A stretch of DNA of 64,000 bases from RGIG5612 sp045546255 (GTDB taxonomy: Bacteria > Bacillota > Clostridia > Lachnospirales > Lachnospiraceae). Below the pieces are notes generated by a model that had not been told where the DNA came from, did not search any database, and was given only the letters and a program-made list of their open reading frames with translations. The stretch spans positions 1 to 64,000 of the forward strand of contig JAZQCK010000038.1 in the NCBI GenBank assembly GCA_045546255.1. Reading direction: 5' to 3'. The position numbers were made by a program, and so were the translations under genes. Of the stretch, positions 15,647-24,325 are shown one piece after another; positions within the stretch are counted from its first letter, which is position 1; every line of letters starts with the position of its first letter.

Positions 15647-16492
15647 TTAATCGACGACTTCAACCAGCTCAATCGTAAAATTGAGTTCCTTTCCTGACAT
15701 TTCATGGTTGGCATCAAAAGTGATCGTCTTCTCATCTTTTGCAACAACTTTAACAGGGAATGGCTGACCATACATATTCTGCAGATAAACCTGCTGACCA
15801 GCTTCAAGTTCTTCCGAGCCCGGTATGCTTGCAATTTCCACCGAAAAGATTGCATCCGGATCCGGCTCGCCATATGCTTCGGACGGCATCAGGTGAACTT
15901 CAACGGTTTCACCGACTTCCATATTTGCAACCGCTTCATCAAAGCCGCGGATCATCATGCCTGCGCCGCAGATAAATTCAAGCGGTTCACCGCGGTCATA
16001 GGAAGAATCAAACTGTGTGCCATCATTAAAGGTTCCTCTATAGTGTGTGCGGCAGGTCTTTCCAACATTCTTTCCGGAAAACGGAGGCTCGCTATGGCAT
16101 CCGCCGCAGCTTCCGCATCCATGCTCGCCGCAATCATGATCGGAACAATCGTGATCTTCGCCGTGATGATCGCAGTTTGCTCCTGTGTTGACCAGTTCGC
16201 CACGCAGATATGCTTCCACTGCTTCATCCGCATTTCCGGATGCGCCTGCACAAAGCTCGATCCCGCGCTCTTCCAGGGCAGCTTGTGCGCCGCCTCCGAT
16301 TCCGCCACAGATCAGAACATCGATTGCTTTTTCGTCAAGCATCGCTGCCAGTGCTCCGTGACCGCTGCCGTTGGAGCCGATCACTTCTGAAGACTTGATG
16401 ACGCCGTCTTCGACTTCATAAACTTTGAATTCTTCGGAATGTCCAAAATGCTGGAAAACTTCTCCGTTGTCATGTGTGACTGCTATTCTCAT
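15647..16492 (-). CDS. NifX-like domain fused to SlyD-type FKBP prolyl isomerase
   Basis: 281 residues in three parts. Residues 1-105 form a dinitrogenase Fe-Mo cofactor-type domain (MRIAVTHDNGEVFQHFGHSE, IDVLICGGIGGGAQ). Residues about 106-135 are a His/Cys-rich linker (HHGEDHDCSDHDCGEHGCGS). Residues about 140-281 are an FKBP-type isomerase with an IF-loop like SlyD (GTQFDSSYDRGEPLEFICGAG, AYGEPDPDAIFSVEI). SlyD normally carries its metal-binding His/Cys tail at the C-terminus; here it sits between the domains. A metallo-chaperone role is plausible. It is co-transcribed with thpR. Confidence 0.85.
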   Translation of the reverse strand: MRIAVTHDNGEVFQHFGHSEEFKVYEVEDGVIKSSEVIGSNGSGHGALAAMLDEKAIDVLICGGIGGGAQAALEERGIELCAGASGNADEAVEAYLRGELVNTGANCDHHGEDHDCSDHDCGEHGCGSCGGCHSEPPFSGKNVGKTCRTHYRGTFNDGTQFDSSYDRGEPLEFICGAGMMIRGFDEAVANMEVGETVEVHLMPSEAYGEPDPDAIFSVEIASIPGSEELEAGQQVYLQNMYGQPFPVKVVAKDEKTITFDANHEMSGKELNFTIELVEVVD

Positions 16493-16550
16493 ATTGGTAC
16501 TCCTTATGTTTTATTCTGCAATATCTTAACCCACATAAGTGGTGATGTCA

Positions 16551-17495
16551 TTATCTATTTGTAACAGACCGCTCTCCTGTTAACTTCGCTTCTTCTCCCG
16601 AACTGACATATCCCAGCTGCTCTCCCATAATTTCCTTCATGATCTCAAAGGCAGGAAGCCCGGTGCAGTGACAGGTCAGGAATTTGCTTTTATATGTTTT
16701 CAGTTCTTTCGCAATGCTCCTGATCTCTTCGATCTGTTCTTCTTTATAATCCGTCTTTTTCATCAGGTGAAAGCCGCTGATCACAAGGTCCGGATCATCG
16801 CCGTAGAGTTTTCGGTATTCATCCAGGATGCTTAAGATCCCGTTATGTGCACAGCCTGACATCAGAACATGCATTCCTTCGTCATGGATGACGAGATACT
16901 GTTCATGCTCAAAGTTGTCACGAATGAATTCAGAAGGATGTTCTGCTCTTTCAGGCTGTGTTTTGTTATCCCCGGTTTTCTCCAAAAGACTCCGGTTCGT
17001 AAAGGGCAGCTCATGGCTGCGCTCGGGAATCGTAAAGAGCGCGAGTTCTTCGTCAATTTGATAATTGCCATGTAGTTTCTTTATTTGTGGAAGCTCTGCG
17101 ATCCGTTTATCAACTCCGATATAACGGTAACGCTGTTCTGCATGCTTTCCTTCATCTGCATAATAATCGCCGAAGGCAGATTCCTGGAGATAGATGGTGA
17201 AGCTTGTTTCTGTTTGCGAGTGATCGATGACATCTGCTGCCGCCCCCGCCTGTCTTTTCTCAGCAAATGGAAGAATGCCGCCGGAATGATCATAGTGGCC
17301 GTGGCTTAGGATGACCGTGTCAATTGTTCCAAAATCGATCCCCAGCTCCTTTGCATTCTCAAGCGTCTCTTCCGATGGACCCAGATCCATCAGGAGTTTA
17401 TGATGATCTGTCTCTATATAGAAGGAGAGCCCATGCGCTGCTTTGCAGCCTTTCATCCCTTCAGTATTTTCAATCAGGTTTATGATTCGCATCAC
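16551..17495 (-). CDS. MBL-fold metallo-hydrolase
   Basis: 314 residues. ILSHGHYDHSGGILPF is the HxHxDH zinc motif, MSGCAHNGILSI supplies the next His and FLTCHCTGLPAFE the last. The arrangement (cysteines next to the late histidines, no export signal) is like the 7,8-dihydropterin-6-methyl-4-(beta-D-ribofuranosyl)aminobenzene 5'-phosphate synthase-like MBL proteins. The start is GTG at 17495 or ATG at 17492, both 6-9 bases after AGGAG. It follows the VanX-like gene by 10 bases. Confidence 0.8.
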   Translation of the reverse strand: MMRIINLIENTEGMKGCKAAHGLSFYIETDHHKLLMDLGPSEETLENAKELGIDFGTIDTVILSHGHYDHSGGILPFAEKRQAGAAADVIDHSQTETSFTIYLQESAFGDYYADEGKHAEQRYRYIGVDKRIAELPQIKKLHGNYQIDEELALFTIPERSHELPFTNRSLLEKTGDNKTQPERAEHPSEFIRDNFEHEQYLVIHDEGMHVLMSGCAHNGILSILDEYRKLYGDDPDLVISGFHLMKKTDYKEEQIEEIRSIAKELKTYKSKFLTCHCTGLPAFEIMKEIMGEQLGYVSSGEEAKLTGERSVTNR

Positions 17496-17505
17496 TCTTT
17501 ACTCC

Positions 17506-18336
17506 TCATGCTGCCAGGTCATCCAATGATTCGCTGTTGATCGGGAAAGTGAAGTAGGTGTTTGGATACGGCTCGTTTTCCAGAGTGAAATGCCACCACT
17601 CTTCCACCAGCGGTTTAAAGCCGTGCGCTAGCATCGCATCACGAAGGATCATGCGGTTTGCATACTGCTCGTCCGTGATCCCGGTGTAGTCCGGATGACT
17701 GAGTTCGCCGAAGTAGTCAAAAGTGCCTCCCATGTCCACTTCCTTTTCCGTGGTCATGTCAAACAACGTCAAATCGACCGTGCTTCCACGACTGTGGCCA
17801 GAGTGCTCGGCAATGTACCCCTGCGGGAAGAGCACATCCTTTTCCAGTTCCGGATAGAAGTACTGCTTCATGCGCGTGTCCTTTTCATCTTTCGCCCAGT
17901 TGACAAAATTCGTGACCGCCATCTGCGGACGGTAGGCATCATAGATTTTAAGGCGATATCCCTTCTGAACCAATTCGTCGCTGACCTCTTTTAGAGCCGC
18001 AGCTGCTTCCTTTGTAAGGAACGCCAAAGGCTCTTCGTATCCATCGATCCGATCGCCGACAAAATTATAGGTCGAATAATAGCGGATCTCTAAGATCGCA
18101 TCCGGCACCGCTTCACTGAGCAGAACAAAATCCGATGAATCATTCGATAAAATGATGCCGTCTTCTTCCACTTCCGTAACCGGCTCTCCGGAAGGAGTCA
18201 GCTCGCTTTCCTGTTCTGCCGCTGTGACAGATTCCGATTCTGCCGCCGGATTCGTCTCCTGTTTCCCGCAGCCAAAAAGCGTGGCTAAAAGCAGGACTGA
18301 TATGATTGAAATCGCGATGAGTTTTTTGATGATCAT
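17506..18336 (-). CDS. VanX-type D-alanyl-D-alanine dipeptidase, lipoprotein
   Basis: 276 residues. A signal peptide ends in the lipobox LFGC (Cys-23), followed by a Ser/Glu-rich linker and an M15D peptidase domain. The catalytic markers are SGHSRGSTVDLTLFD (zinc His and Asp), WW-HF in VEEWWHFTLE, and DAYRP. VanX-family enzymes hydrolyse D-Ala-D-Ala; a lipid-anchored copy would act on peptidoglycan dipeptide outside the membrane, as DdpX does for nutrition. There are no other van genes nearby, so glycopeptide resistance is unlikely. It heads the minus-strand operon to thpR. Confidence 0.85.
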   Translation of the reverse strand: MIIKKLIAISIISVLLLATLFGCGKQETNPAAESESVTAAEQESELTPSGEPVTEVEEDGIILSNDSSDFVLLSEAVPDAILEIRYYSTYNFVGDRIDGYEEPLAFLTKEAAAALKEVSDELVQKGYRLKIYDAYRPQMAVTNFVNWAKDEKDTRMKQYFYPELEKDVLFPQGYIAEHSGHSRGSTVDLTLFDMTTEKEVDMGGTFDYFGELSHPDYTGITDEQYANRMILRDAMLAHGFKPLVEEWWHFTLENEPYPNTYFTFPINSESLDDLAA

Positions 18337-18446
18337 ATTTCGATTACCCCTTATTGGTTTTATTTATTTTACCACGTCTGCCGAGCAAATCGATATTCCG
18401 TCTGAAAAATGATCAGCATTTTTCATGATTCACTGAATGACCTCAT

Positions 18447-18496
18447 CAAATATTGATATTTGCGCATGATTTCTCCCGGTGCCACAATGATTGTGG
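18447..18496 (+). promoter_or_regulatory. Two palindromic operator candidates before araA
   Basis: CAAATAT-TG-ATATTTG (18447-18462) and CCACAAT-G-ATTGTGG (18482-18496) are perfect inverted repeats centred 35 bp apart, upstream of the araA ribosome site. Placement and symmetry suggest a repressor pair for the arabinose operon. Neither matches the classical AraR box ATTTGTACGTACAAAT closely. Confidence 0.5.
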
Positions 18497-18526
18497 GGTA
18501 GTTTGTATTTTTATAAGGAGAAAAAC

Positions 18527-19999
18527 ATGGGTGTGAAAAACAGAGAATTCTGGTTTGTTGTCGGAAGCCAGTTCCTTTATGGTGAAGAAGTATTGGAAAC
18601 GGTGGAGAAGCGGGCGAAGGAGATGGCCGCGGAGCTGAGCAAGGCGCTCCCCTACCCTCTGATCTATAAAGTGACCGCAAAGACAAACCGGGAGATCACG
18701 GATATTATTAAAGAGGCTAATTATCGGGACGAATGCTGCGGCGTCATCACATGGTGCCACACCTTCTCCCCGTCGAAGATGTGGATCAACGGGCTTTCCA
18801 CGCTGCAAAAGCCGTATTGCCACCTGGCCACACAATATAATCTCACGATTCCAAACGAAGAAATCGATATGGACTTTATGAACCTGAACCAGGCCGCACA
18901 CGGCGACCGGGAGCACGGGTTCTTAGGCGCGCGCCTGCGCATTCCGCGCAAAGTGATCGCAGGCTTCTGGAAAGACACGGAGGTGCAAAAGAAACTCGGC
19001 GATTGGATGAAAGTCGCGGTCGGCGTTGCGATTTCAAAAGAAATGAAAGTCATGCGCTTCGGTGACAATATGCGCGAAGTGGCAGTTACCGAAGGCGACA
19101 AGGTCGAAGCGCAGATCAAGCTCGGCTGGCAGGTAAATACCTGGGCCGTCGGCGATTTAGTTAAGGAAATGGATCAGGTCAGCGAAGAAGAAATCGACGG
19201 CCTCGTCAAGTTATATCAGGATCTTTATGACATGAACACGGACGACGTTGCATCTGTCCGCTATCAGGCGCGGGAAGAAATCGCAATCCGCAAACTGCTG
19301 GTAGCAGAAGGCTGCCGCGCCTTTACGAACACCTTCCAGGATTTATATGGCATGGAGCAGCTTCCAGGACTTGCTTCGCAGCACCTCATGTCGCTCGGTT
19401 ATGGCTTTGGCGCAGAAGGCGATTGGAAAGTCAGCGCGATGTGCGCGATCATGAAGGCCATGGGTGAAAGCGGCAATGGCGCGTCCGGCTTCATGGAAGA
19501 CTACACCTACCATTTGGAAAAAGGCGGTGAATGCAGTCTCGGCGCACACATGCTTGAGGTCTGCCCTTCGCTTGCTGCAGAGAAGCCGCGTATCGAAACG
19601 CACTTCCTTGGCATCGGCATGAACGAGAAAGATCCGGCAAGACTGGTGTTCGAAGGAAAAGAAGGTCCGGCCATTGTGGTATCGCTCGTTGATATGGGCG
19701 GACGGCTGCGTCTCATCGTGCAGGACATCGAAGCGATCAAGCCGATCCTTCCGATGCCGAATCTTCCGGTTGCACGTGTCATGTGGAAACCGCTCCCGGA
19801 CCTTTTGACCGGCGTTGAATGCTGGATCCTTGCAGGCGGCGCACACCACACCGTTCTTTCCTATGATGTCAGCGCCGAGATGATGCGAGACTTCGCACGC
19901 ATTATGGATATCGAATTCGTCCACATCACAAAAGATACGACTCCTGAGAAGCTGGAGGATGAACTTTTGGTGAAAGACCTGCTGTGGAAGCTGAAATAA
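18527..19999 (+). CDS. araA: L-arabinose isomerase
   Basis: 490-residue isomerase converting L-arabinose to L-ribulose with Mn2+. The start NREFWFVVGSQFLYGEE, MHTFSP-like CHTFSPSKMWI, and TNFEDLYGMEQLPGLASQ-like FQDLYGMEQLPGLASQHLM are AraA signatures; the latter segment carries metal-binding residues. HHT in GGAHHTVLS provides further metal ligands. The length is usual. AAGGAG lies 6 bases before ATG; an earlier in-frame codon at 18491 lies inside the operator palindrome. It is the first gene of araA-araB-araD-esterase. Confidence 0.95.
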   Translation: MGVKNREFWFVVGSQFLYGEEVLETVEKRAKEMAAELSKALPYPLIYKVTAKTNREITDIIKEANYRDECCGVITWCHTFSPSKMWINGLSTLQKPYCHLATQYNLTIPNEEIDMDFMNLNQAAHGDREHGFLGARLRIPRKVIAGFWKDTEVQKKLGDWMKVAVGVAISKEMKVMRFGDNMREVAVTEGDKVEAQIKLGWQVNTWAVGDLVKEMDQVSEEEIDGLVKLYQDLYDMNTDDVASVRYQAREEIAIRKLLVAEGCRAFTNTFQDLYGMEQLPGLASQHLMSLGYGFGAEGDWKVSAMCAIMKAMGESGNGASGFMEDYTYHLEKGGECSLGAHMLEVCPSLAAEKPRIETHFLGIGMNEKDPARLVFEGKEGPAIVVSLVDMGGRLRLIVQDIEAIKPILPMPNLPVARVMWKPLPDLLTGVECWILAGGAHHTVLSYDVSAEMMRDFARIMDIEFVHITKDTTPEKLEDELLVKDLLWKLK

Positions 20000-20014
20000 A
20001 GAACTGGATTAAAA

Positions 20015-21616
20015 ATGAATCAATTAATCGAATCTCAATTAAATACAGCCGTCATCGGAATCGAGCTGGGCTCCACCCGGATCAAAGCGGTGCTGATCGA
20101 TGATCAGTTTCGTCCGCTTGCAAACGGTATCTTTGAATGGGAGAACCAGCTGGAAGATGGCATATGGACGTATGCTTTGAAGGATGTGGAAGCCGGCCTG
20201 CAGGCTTGTTTTGCAGACTTGAAAGCAGACGTAAAGAAAAAGTATGGCTTCACACTGCATCGTGTCTCCGCGATCGGGGTGTCTGCAATGATGCATGGCT
20301 ATCTCCCCTTTGATACATCGGGTCGTCAGCTCGCCGGATTCCGCACCTGGAGAAATACGATCACAGGCGAAGCAGCCAGACAACTTTCGCAGCTCTTTGG
20401 CTTTAACATTCCCCAGCGCTGGAGCATTGCCCATCTCTATCAGGCGATTTTAAATAACGAAGAACACGTCAAGGATCTTGCCTTCTTAACAACGCTTGCC
20501 GGATATATTCATTGGAAGCTGAGCGGCGAGAAAGTGATCGGCATCGGTGATGCCAGCGGCATGTTCCCGATCGACAGCAGCACAAAAGATTATGATGCAA
20601 AAATGCTGGAACAGTTCCGGGTTCTGAGCGGGATCGATCTTCGGACAGTTTTTCCGAAAGTGCTGGTAGCAGGAGAAAACGCCGGAACTCTGACAAAAGA
20701 AGGCGCCTTGTTCCTTGATCCTTCAGGCGAACTCGAGGCAGGAATCCCGCTTGCGCCTTGCGAGGGCGATGCCGGGACAGGCATGACCGCGACAAACTCT
20801 GTCAAGGTTCATACCGGTAATGTTTCCGCTGGCACTTCGGACTTTGCAATGATCGTCGTGGACCAACCGCTCGGCGTGCACGAAGAGATCGACATGGTTA
20901 CGACCCCGTCCGGAGATCCCGTTGCAATGGTCCACTGCAACAACTGCACCTCGGACCTGAATGCATGGATCGGCTTGTTCGGGGAAGTGCTGGAGCTGAT
21001 GGCGGCGCATCCGAACACGAAAATCAGCAAAGCTGAACTCTTCACAAAACTTTTCCAGAAAGCACTCGAAGGCGACACAGACTGCGGCGGCCTTATGAAT
21101 ATCAACTATATTTCCGGCGAAGGCGTGACAAAACTGGACGAAGGCATCCCACTCTTCTTGCGCCGTCCGGATGCAAACTTTAACCTGGCCAACTTTATGC
21201 GCACGCAGCTTATCTCCGCGCTTGCAACGCTCAAGATCGGCCTGGACATTTTAACGCAGACAGAACATGTGCCGATACAAAAACTTTATGGTCACGGCGG
21301 ATTTTTTAAAACGCCGGGTGTCGGAACGAGACTTCTTTCCGCAGCAGCCGGCGCGCCGGTCGCTGTCATGAAGACGGCCGGCGAAGGCGGTCCCTACGGC
21401 ATGGCGCTGCTGGCTGCCTATATGATGCAAAAAGAAGAGGGTGAAAGTCTGGCAGACTTCTTAGAAACAAAAGTCTTTGCCGGAATCGAGCCGGAAGAAG
21501 TCATGGCAACGGAAGAAGAGATCAAAGGTTTCCAGGCATTTTTAGAGGAATATAAAAAGGCGCTTGTTGTGGAAGAAGAAGCAATCGTCCAAAATAGAGA
21601 GGGGCAAAAATGTTAG
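20015..21616 (+). CDS. araB: Ribulokinase, FGGY family
   Basis: 533-residue ASKHA kinase that phosphorylates L-ribulose. AVIGIELGSTRIKAVLID is the N-terminal phosphate-1 motif, SAMMHGYLPFD and FRTWRNT line the sugar pocket, and YGHGGFFKTPGVGTR is the C-terminal nucleotide site. It starts 15 bases after araA and overlaps araD by 7 bases. It is closer to the FGGY carbohydrate kinases found in Clostridia than to E. coli AraB; assignment as ribulokinase leans on the operon. Confidence 0.9.
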   Translation: MNQLIESQLNTAVIGIELGSTRIKAVLIDDQFRPLANGIFEWENQLEDGIWTYALKDVEAGLQACFADLKADVKKKYGFTLHRVSAIGVSAMMHGYLPFDTSGRQLAGFRTWRNTITGEAARQLSQLFGFNIPQRWSIAHLYQAILNNEEHVKDLAFLTTLAGYIHWKLSGEKVIGIGDASGMFPIDSSTKDYDAKMLEQFRVLSGIDLRTVFPKVLVAGENAGTLTKEGALFLDPSGELEAGIPLAPCEGDAGTGMTATNSVKVHTGNVSAGTSDFAMIVVDQPLGVHEEIDMVTTPSGDPVAMVHCNNCTSDLNAWIGLFGEVLELMAAHPNTKISKAELFTKLFQKALEGDTDCGGLMNINYISGEGVTKLDEGIPLFLRRPDANFNLANFMRTQLISALATLKIGLDILTQTEHVPIQKLYGHGGFFKTPGVGTRLLSAAAGAPVAVMKTAGEGGPYGMALLAAYMMQKEEGESLADFLETKVFAGIEPEEVMATEEEIKGFQAFLEEYKKALVVEEEAIVQNREGQKC

Positions 21617-22302
21617 AAGAATTAAAAAGACAAGTACTGAAAGCGAACCTGCTCTTACCGAAACACGGGCTGGTCTCCTTCACCTGGGGCAACGCGTCCG
21701 GCATCGACCGCGAAAACGGGCTCGTTGTAATCAAACCATCCGGCGTTCCATATTCCGAGATGACAGTAGATGACCTCGTGGTCGTGAGCATGACGGGCGT
21801 AGTCGTCGAAGGGCACTATAAACCTTCCAGCGATCTGCCGACGCACCTCGAGCTTTACAAAGCATTCCCGGAATGCGGCGGCATTGTCCACACGCACTCC
21901 CGCTGGGCGACGATTTTTGCACAAGCGGAATTGCCGCTGGATCCACTCGGCACAACGCATGCAGATTACTTCTATGGACAGATTCCCTGCACACGCCCGC
22001 TGACCGTATTTGAAATACAGGAGAATTATGAAAAAGAAACGGGACTAGTGATCGCAGAGACTTTTAAAGGTCGTGACCCCCAAGCAGTTCCTGCTGTCCT
22101 AGTAAATGGACACGGTCCGTTCACTTGGGGCAAAGACGCCGTGAACGCCGCATTCCATGCAGCCGTCCTCGAAGAGATCGCCTTCATGAACTGGCACACG
22201 CTGATGCTGCAGCCGGAAGAATCGCCGCTCCCGAAGGCGCTCCTCGATAAACACTATTTAAGAAAACACGGCAAAGACGCTTACTACGGACAGGATTCTT
22301 AA
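21610..22302 (+). CDS. araD: L-ribulose-5-phosphate 4-epimerase
   Basis: 230-residue class II aldolase-fold epimerase yielding D-xylulose 5-phosphate. TWGNASGIDRENGLVVIKPSG is the phosphate-binding segment, and THLELYKAFP plus VHTHSRWATIFAQ hold the zinc histidines. HGPFTWGKDAVNA is the third signature. GAGAGGGG precedes ATG within the end of araB. Together araA, araB and araD give complete entry of arabinose into the pentose phosphate pathway. Confidence 0.94.
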   Translation: MLEELKRQVLKANLLLPKHGLVSFTWGNASGIDRENGLVVIKPSGVPYSEMTVDDLVVVSMTGVVVEGHYKPSSDLPTHLELYKAFPECGGIVHTHSRWATIFAQAELPLDPLGTTHADYFYGQIPCTRPLTVFEIQENYEKETGLVIAETFKGRDPQAVPAVLVNGHGPFTWGKDAVNAAFHAAVLEEIAFMNWHTLMLQPEESPLPKALLDKHYLRKHGKDAYYGQDS

Positions 22303-22313
22303 GGAGGCAAAAA

Positions 22314-23492
22314 ATGGGACAATTTGATTTCATTCATAACCAGGCATTTGACGACCGCGCGATTGCGTTTGCTCCGCAGACGCCGCAGGCAGAACCGGGC
22401 CACCCCGTCTGGGAAGTCATCCCGATGGACACCGGTGCGAAAGTGCTGGAAAACGGCGACGTGAAATTCGGAATCCATGCACCGGATGCAAAGCATGTTT
22501 CACTCGTGCTCGGGTTGCGTCCGGAAGCGCCGATCGAAATGGAAAAAGACACCGACGGCGTTTGGAAAACCGTGCTTCCCTATGATCCAACTTTTGTTGG
22601 ACCAAAGGCATTCTGGTTCTCCGTCGATGGCGGCGATGTCACCAGCCCTTACTGTCCTGTTTATTACAGCCATGCGATGCCAGTCAACTATGTCGAGATT
22701 CCGGACCCAAAAGCATCGTTTGTTTTAATGCGGGATGTGCCGCACGGAAGCGTTGTGACTGAGTATTACTGGTCCAGCGTTCTGGAAGATTTTGAGCGCT
22801 GCCTGATCTATCTGCCGCCAAACTACCACGAAGGCGGCGAATATCCGGTGCTCTACCTCCAGCAAGGTTACGGCGAGAACGAAACTTCCTGGATCTACAA
22901 CGGCAAGGTGAACCACATCATGGACAACCTGATCGCAGACGGCGAAGCCGAGCCGTTCATCGTCGTTATGAACAACGGCATGTTCCACGGCAAATATAAT
23001 GTATTCGCTGATTTCCAGGAGCCCTTTGCAAAATCGCTGATCGAATGCTGCATGCCGATGATTGAAAAGAAATACCGCGTGAAAGCGGATAAGTGGAACC
23101 GCGGCATCGCCGGCTTTTCAATGGGCTCGATGCAGGCGTGCGTCTACGGTCTTCAGCATTTGGACGTCTTCTCGCACATCGGCCTCTTAAGCGGCTTCAT
23201 GCGCAGGGTTGGCCGTCCGGACACGGACCTCAGCAAAGACTTTGAATTGAACGACCACTTGAAAGTGATGATGGATAAAGAACTCTTTGAAAAAGAGATC
23301 CGCCTTTTCTTCCGTGGTGTCGGCTCGCTCGATATGAAGTTCGACGCGTTCACGGTCGACGACGAGATCTGCGCGGAGCAAGGCTTTGACCAATATAACA
23401 ACATCGTCCGCTTTGTGGCCGACGGCTACCACCACGACTGGGCCGTCATGCGCGTCCTCTTCCATGAGTTTGCAAAGCGGGTGTTCCGCTGA
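22314..23492 (+). CDS. CE1/esterase-D-type esterase with E-set domain (feruloyl-esterase-like)
   Basis: 392 residues. Residues about 55-130 resemble an E-set/CBM48-like fold (GDVKFGIHAPDAKHVSLVLG). The alpha/beta-hydrolase domain begins LIYLPPNYHEGGEYPVLYLQ, has the nucleophile elbow GFSMGS and a late His in DGYHHDW. This pairing is typical of acetyl or feruloyl esterases acting on xylan or arabinan oligosaccharides. There is no signal peptide, so it would act on imported oligosaccharides. AGGAGG precedes ATG and the gene lies 11 bases after araD, which supports release of ester-linked groups from arabinose. Confidence 0.82.
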   Translation: MGQFDFIHNQAFDDRAIAFAPQTPQAEPGHPVWEVIPMDTGAKVLENGDVKFGIHAPDAKHVSLVLGLRPEAPIEMEKDTDGVWKTVLPYDPTFVGPKAFWFSVDGGDVTSPYCPVYYSHAMPVNYVEIPDPKASFVLMRDVPHGSVVTEYYWSSVLEDFERCLIYLPPNYHEGGEYPVLYLQQGYGENETSWIYNGKVNHIMDNLIADGEAEPFIVVMNNGMFHGKYNVFADFQEPFAKSLIECCMPMIEKKYRVKADKWNRGIAGFSMGSMQACVYGLQHLDVFSHIGLLSGFMRRVGRPDTDLSKDFELNDHLKVMMDKELFEKEIRLFFRGVGSLDMKFDAFTVDDEICAEQGFDQYNNIVRFVADGYHHDWAVMRVLFHEFAKRVFR

Positions 23493-23561
23493 CTGCTGTC
23501 AGCCTTATCTTGTCAACTGAGCAGGAAGCATGCTTTCTGCCATAAAAATATTCCCCATAAA

Positions 23562-23594
23562 AAGGGCGCCGCTTCTGCGACGCCCTTAGCTTTT
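23562..23594 (+). terminator. Terminator of the arabinose operon
   Basis: AAGGGCG (23562-23568) pairs with CGCCCTT (23581-23587), with an inner CGC-TTCT-GCG stem. A short T-tract follows at 23591-23594. Confidence 0.7.
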
Positions 23595-23718
23595 ATAAGA
23601 TTCTGTTTACCGGTTCAAAAGCTTTCAACCAGATTCTTCAAAGCCCCAATTATAATTACCTGCTTTCAATCATGATGCGGTTAAGATGATCTGCCTCATC
23701 ATGATCCGCTTTAATTGA

Positions 23719-24168
23719 TCAGCCCTCGATCATGATCCGTTTCTTCTCCGGAACCTGAGCCTGCTCTTTCTTTGGAAGTGTCAGCTTCAAAACGCCGTCT
23801 TCCATCTTGGCTTTGATATCTTCTTCAGTCAGATTCTCGCCGACGTAGAAGCTTCTCTGCATTGTTCCGGCATAACGCTCCTGACGGATGACTTTGCCTT
23901 TCTTATCCTTCGTGTCTTTGTCGAGGCCTTTGGCAGCTTCAACGATCAGATAACCATCCTCCAAAGTCAGGTTGATCTCATCTTTCTTGAATCCAGGAAG
24001 GTCAATGTCTACTTCGTATGCATCTTCGTGCTCATGCACGTCGGTCTTCATCAGGTGAGCCGCACGGTTGCCATACAGCTTTTTGTCAATGTCCTCGAAG
24101 TCCCTCATTCTCGGGAAATCCATCCAATCATCCAGTAAACTTTCTCCAAATAATCTCGGTAATAACAT
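23719..24168 (-). CDS. Hsp20/alpha-crystallin small heat-shock protein
   Basis: 149-residue ATP-independent holdase. VDIDLPGFKKDEINLTLEDG and the C-terminal DGVLKLTLPKKE are alpha-crystallin domain landmarks, and RIMIEG supplies an I-x-I-like tail. The N-terminus (MLLPRLFGESLLDDWMDFP) is usual for bacterial Hsp20. Expression is probably controlled by HrcA through the CIRCE element at 24299-24325 that overlaps the -35 box. After the stop, the same frame continues for 20 codons to a second RIMIE-like end (see findings). Confidence 0.93.
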   Translation of the reverse strand: MLLPRLFGESLLDDWMDFPRMRDFEDIDKKLYGNRAAHLMKTDVHEHEDAYEVDIDLPGFKKDEINLTLEDGYLIVEAAKGLDKDTKDKKGKVIRQERYAGTMQRSFYVGENLTEEDIKAKMEDGVLKLTLPKKEQAQVPEKKRIMIEG

Positions 24169-24282
24169 AAGTCATGCCTCCTTCTCATAAAAAATATGTT
24201 TTACTATAAGTTCTATGAGCATTGGGACGGAGGGTTCGGATCCTTTTTTCTGGAATCTTCTCTGTTCCTTTGTTCTAACTAC

Positions 24283-24311
24283 GTTATAGCACCGATTGCT
24301 AGCACTGTCAA
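24283..24311 (-). promoter_or_regulatory. Sigma-A promoter of hsp20
   Basis: On the minus strand TTGACA (24311..24306) and TATAAC (24288..24283) are exactly 17 bases apart. The -35 box lies inside the CIRCE element, so repressor binding would block polymerase. Confidence 0.8.
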
Positions 24312-24325
24312 GAGGTGAGTGCTAA
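24299..24325. promoter_or_regulatory. CIRCE element (HrcA operator)
   Basis: CTAGCACTG-N9-GAGTGCTAA differs from the consensus TTAGCACTC-N9-GAGTGCTAA at two positions of the left arm and is perfect on the right arm. It overlaps the hsp20 promoter. Confidence 0.85.

Noticed and set aside
17506..18336. Vancomycin resistance operon
   Set aside because: Only a VanX-type dipeptidase is present, as a lipoprotein; no vanH, ligase or VanRS genes are near.
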